In this document: positions 15,042 through 16,783 of the stretch, piece after piece
Position numbering within the stretch: the first letter of the stretch is position 1
How the letters are laid out: each line of letters starts with the position of its first letter
NCBI GenBank assembly: GCA_015486685.1
Contig: WFRC01000370.1
Coordinates: 1 to 16,783 of the forward strand
DNA length: 16,783 nucleotides
Direction of reading: 5' to 3'
From: Caldifarciminota bacterium
Lineage (GTDB): Bacteria > Hydrothermota > UBA3072 > WFRC01
Made by a program: the position numbers and the translations under genes
The notes under the pieces: generated by a model
Database searches by the model: none
What the model was told of the DNA's origin: nothing
Seen by the model: the letters and a program-made list of their open reading frames with translations, nothing else

Positions 15042-16607
15042 ATGTTTGTAAGAGCCCTTTATCCTGACGGGAAACAAAAATCCATCACAATTAGAGAAAG
15101 ATGCACGATTGGAAGAAAACAAGGAAACGATATAGTTTTCCCCGACCCGGTAGTATCAGGGGCACATAGTGAAATTAGAAAAGAAAATGGGAGATGGGTA
15201 TATGAAGATTTCAGCAGTAATGGAAGTTTTGTTGATGGAATTCCTGTTCATAATGCAAAAAGAGAAATAAAAGAAAACAGCAAAATACGGATAGGCCCCT
15301 TTACCCTTATTTTCCCTGAAGGGGGAACAAAATCAGATGATAATCTTTATAAGATAAAATCCCACATCCATTCAAGATTGATTGATATACAGAGTTTAAA
15401 AGAAATGAAGATTGAAAATATGGAGGAGAACGCAAGAAAAGTCAAGATTGAAGAAGCAATCAAGGAGATTATGGCGAAAACAAACATTCCTGCAGAAATA
15501 GATAGAAAACAATTGTTGAAAGAGTTGATTGATGATACCATAGGACTTGGTCCTCTTGAAGATTTGCTCAGGGATGATGATATAACCGAAATAATGGTTA
15601 ATGGAGCAAATCAGATATATATTGAAAAAAAGGGAAAACTTCACCTGACAGATAAACGATTTCTGGATGAAGACCAGTTAAAGAATGTTATAAACAGAAT
15701 AGTAGCACCGCTGGGAAGAAGAATTGATGAATCTATGCCATATGTGGACGCAAGGCTCAAAGATGGTTCAAGGGTAAATGCAATAATACCTCCAATATCT
15801 CTCATTGGTCCTGTTATCACAATAAGAAAATTTCCCAAAAAAAGGATGGTGGAAGAGGATTTAATCAATTTCGGTTCTATCTCCCCCCAGATGATGGAAT
15901 TTTTGAAATATGCTGTCCATTGGAGGCAAAATATTATTGTATCAGGTGGCACTGGTTCCGGGAAAACAACCTTTCTTAATGTGCTTTCTTCATTTATTTC
16001 CCACGATGAGAGGATTGTTACAATAGAGGATTCTGCTGAACTTCAGTTAAATCAACCACATATAGTTAGATTGGAGGCAAGACCACCAAATATAGAAGGG
16101 AAAGGTGCAATTACTATAAGAGATTTGGTGAGGAATGCATTGAGGATGAGACCGGATAGAATTATTATAGGAGAGGTAAGAGGAGGTGAAGCACTTGATA
16201 TGCTTCAGGCAATGAATACAGGACATGATGGCTCACTTACAACAATTCATGCAAATTCTGCAAGGGATTCCATTTCCAGACTTTCAACCCTTGTCCTGAT
16301 GGCAGGGACAGAACTTCCTGAAAGGGCTGTAAAGGAACAGATTGCCTCTGCTATAAATATTATTGTTCAGCAATCCCGTTTTCCCGATGGTTCAAGAAAG
16401 ATTACAAATATAAGTGAGATTACAGGTATGGAGGGAAATACTATTGTTACACACGATATTTTTGTTTTTAAGCATAAAGGTTATGATGAGAATGGAAAGG
16501 TACTGGGCAGTTTCCAACCTACGGGTGTAATTCCTATATTTGTGGAGAAATTAAAGGAACAGAAAATAGATTTTCCCTTAAATATATTTAAGGAAGGAGA
16601 GGTATAA
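15042..16607 (+). CDS. tadA: Tad pilus assembly ATPase TadA/CpaF with N-terminal FHA domain
   Basis: The 521-aa product is a fusion. The FHA domain occupies about 1-93 and keeps the phosphopeptide-binding residues: GR at 24-25, the SGAH loop at 39-42, and SSNGS at 58-62. A charged helical linker (about 100-160) leads to a complete CpaF-type secretion ATPase. The ATPase shows the Walker A motif GGTGSGKTT (302-310), Asp box TIEDSAEL (327-334), Walker B RIIIGEVRGGEALD (373-386) and His box TIHANS (401-406). It powers pilus assembly at the inner membrane with TadB/TadC. The fused FHA domain should place the motor under phosphothreonine control (inference). The SD is weak. The stop overlaps the tadB start (TAATG). 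Confidence 0.95.
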   Translation: MFVRALYPDGKQKSITIRERCTIGRKQGNDIVFPDPVVSGAHSEIRKENGRWVYEDFSSNGSFVDGIPVHNAKREIKENSKIRIGPFTLIFPEGGTKSDDNLYKIKSHIHSRLIDIQSLKEMKIENMEENARKVKIEEAIKEIMAKTNIPAEIDRKQLLKELIDDTIGLGPLEDLLRDDDITEIMVNGANQIYIEKKGKLHLTDKRFLDEDQLKNVINRIVAPLGRRIDESMPYVDARLKDGSRVNAIIPPISLIGPVITIRKFPKKRMVEEDLINFGSISPQMMEFLKYAVHWRQNIIVSGGTGSGKTTFLNVLSSFISHDERIVTIEDSAELQLNQPHIVRLEARPPNIEGKGAITIRDLVRNALRMRPDRIIIGEVRGGEALDMLQAMNTGHDGSLTTIHANSARDSISRLSTLVLMAGTELPERAVKEQIASAINIIVQQSRFPDGSRKITNISEITGMEGNTIVTHDIFVFKHKGYDENGKVLGSFQPTGVIPIFVEKLKEQKIDFPLNIFKEGEV

Positions 16608-16783
16608 TGGAAGAAAATATTTTAGATATTATAGTTTTTTTATCGGTGATACTCTGGGTTTATATAATAGTAGGATTTATCAACAGGGCGCAGAAAATCT
16701 GGAATAGTAAAATAGGACAGGATATCGATACCCTTTTTATGGAGGTAGACCCAAAACAACTCTGGAAGTGGACAATATCAGGA
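16607..16783 (+). CDS. tadB: TadB-like inner-membrane platform protein (3' end outside window)
   Basis: Only 59 residues are present. They start MEENILDIIVFLSVILWVYI, with one hydrophobic segment, followed by a basic stretch and FMEVDPKQLWKWTISG, which fits the region before the cytoplasmic T2SSF domain of TadB proteins. Position right after tadA and the one-base overlap with its stop support this. The SD GGAGAGG precedes the ATG. Too little is visible for a firm call; TadC should follow outside the window. Confidence 0.7.
   Translation, partial: MEENILDIIVFLSVILWVYIIVGFINRAQKIWNSKIGQDIDTLFMEVDPKQLWKWTISG

Overview
The window is one continuous plus-strand gene cluster of 15 genes (the last cut by the window end). 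Neighbouring genes overlap by up to 23 nt or are at most 22 nt apart, so it reads as a single long operon. It encodes a Tad/Flp (type IVc) pilus assembly system preceded by a transmembrane Ser/Thr phospho-signalling module. The secretin, the NPAG-type outer-membrane barrel candidate and the secreted pseudopilins point to a diderm bacterium. The DNA is AT-rich, and arginine is written mostly AGA/AGG and isoleucine often ATA, as in many thermophilic or subsurface candidate phyla. No gene here fixes the taxon, and I do not name one.

Layout. Positions 1-195 are the leader, with a consensus-perfect sigma-54 promoter at 134-150. The signalling module follows at 196-7553: a Ser/Thr kinase with a membrane segment and PEGA-like extracytoplasmic domains; a probable outer-membrane beta-barrel; a small secreted or membrane-tethered helical protein; an FHA-TM-beta-propeller protein with FG-GAP-like calcium motifs; and a PP2C phosphatase with the same TM-PEGA tail as the kinase. 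The pilus part follows at 7553-16783: a 48-aa Flp-like prepilin, a GT-C-like polytopic membrane protein, a 55-aa Flp prepilin, prepilin peptidase (TadV/CpaA), a TadE-like pseudopilin, a TadG-like protein, a second TadE-like pseudopilin, an internally duplicated secreted protein, CpaB/RcpC, a short secretin (CpaC/RcpA), a TadA/CpaF ATPase with an N-terminal FHA domain, and the start of TadB.

How the parts may work together (inference). The kinase and phosphatase would read an envelope state through paired periplasmic PEGA tails and set phospho-threonine levels in the cytoplasm. The two FHA readers are the propeller protein and the pilus motor ATPase itself. This matches the logic of the threonine phosphorylation pathway of type VI secretion (PpkA/PppA/Fha), here wired to a Tad pilus. 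The strongest single observations are the sigma-54 promoter, a kinase gene whose only well-placed start is ATA, and the FHA domain fused to the motor ATPase with no TadZ/CpaE gene between secretin and ATPase.
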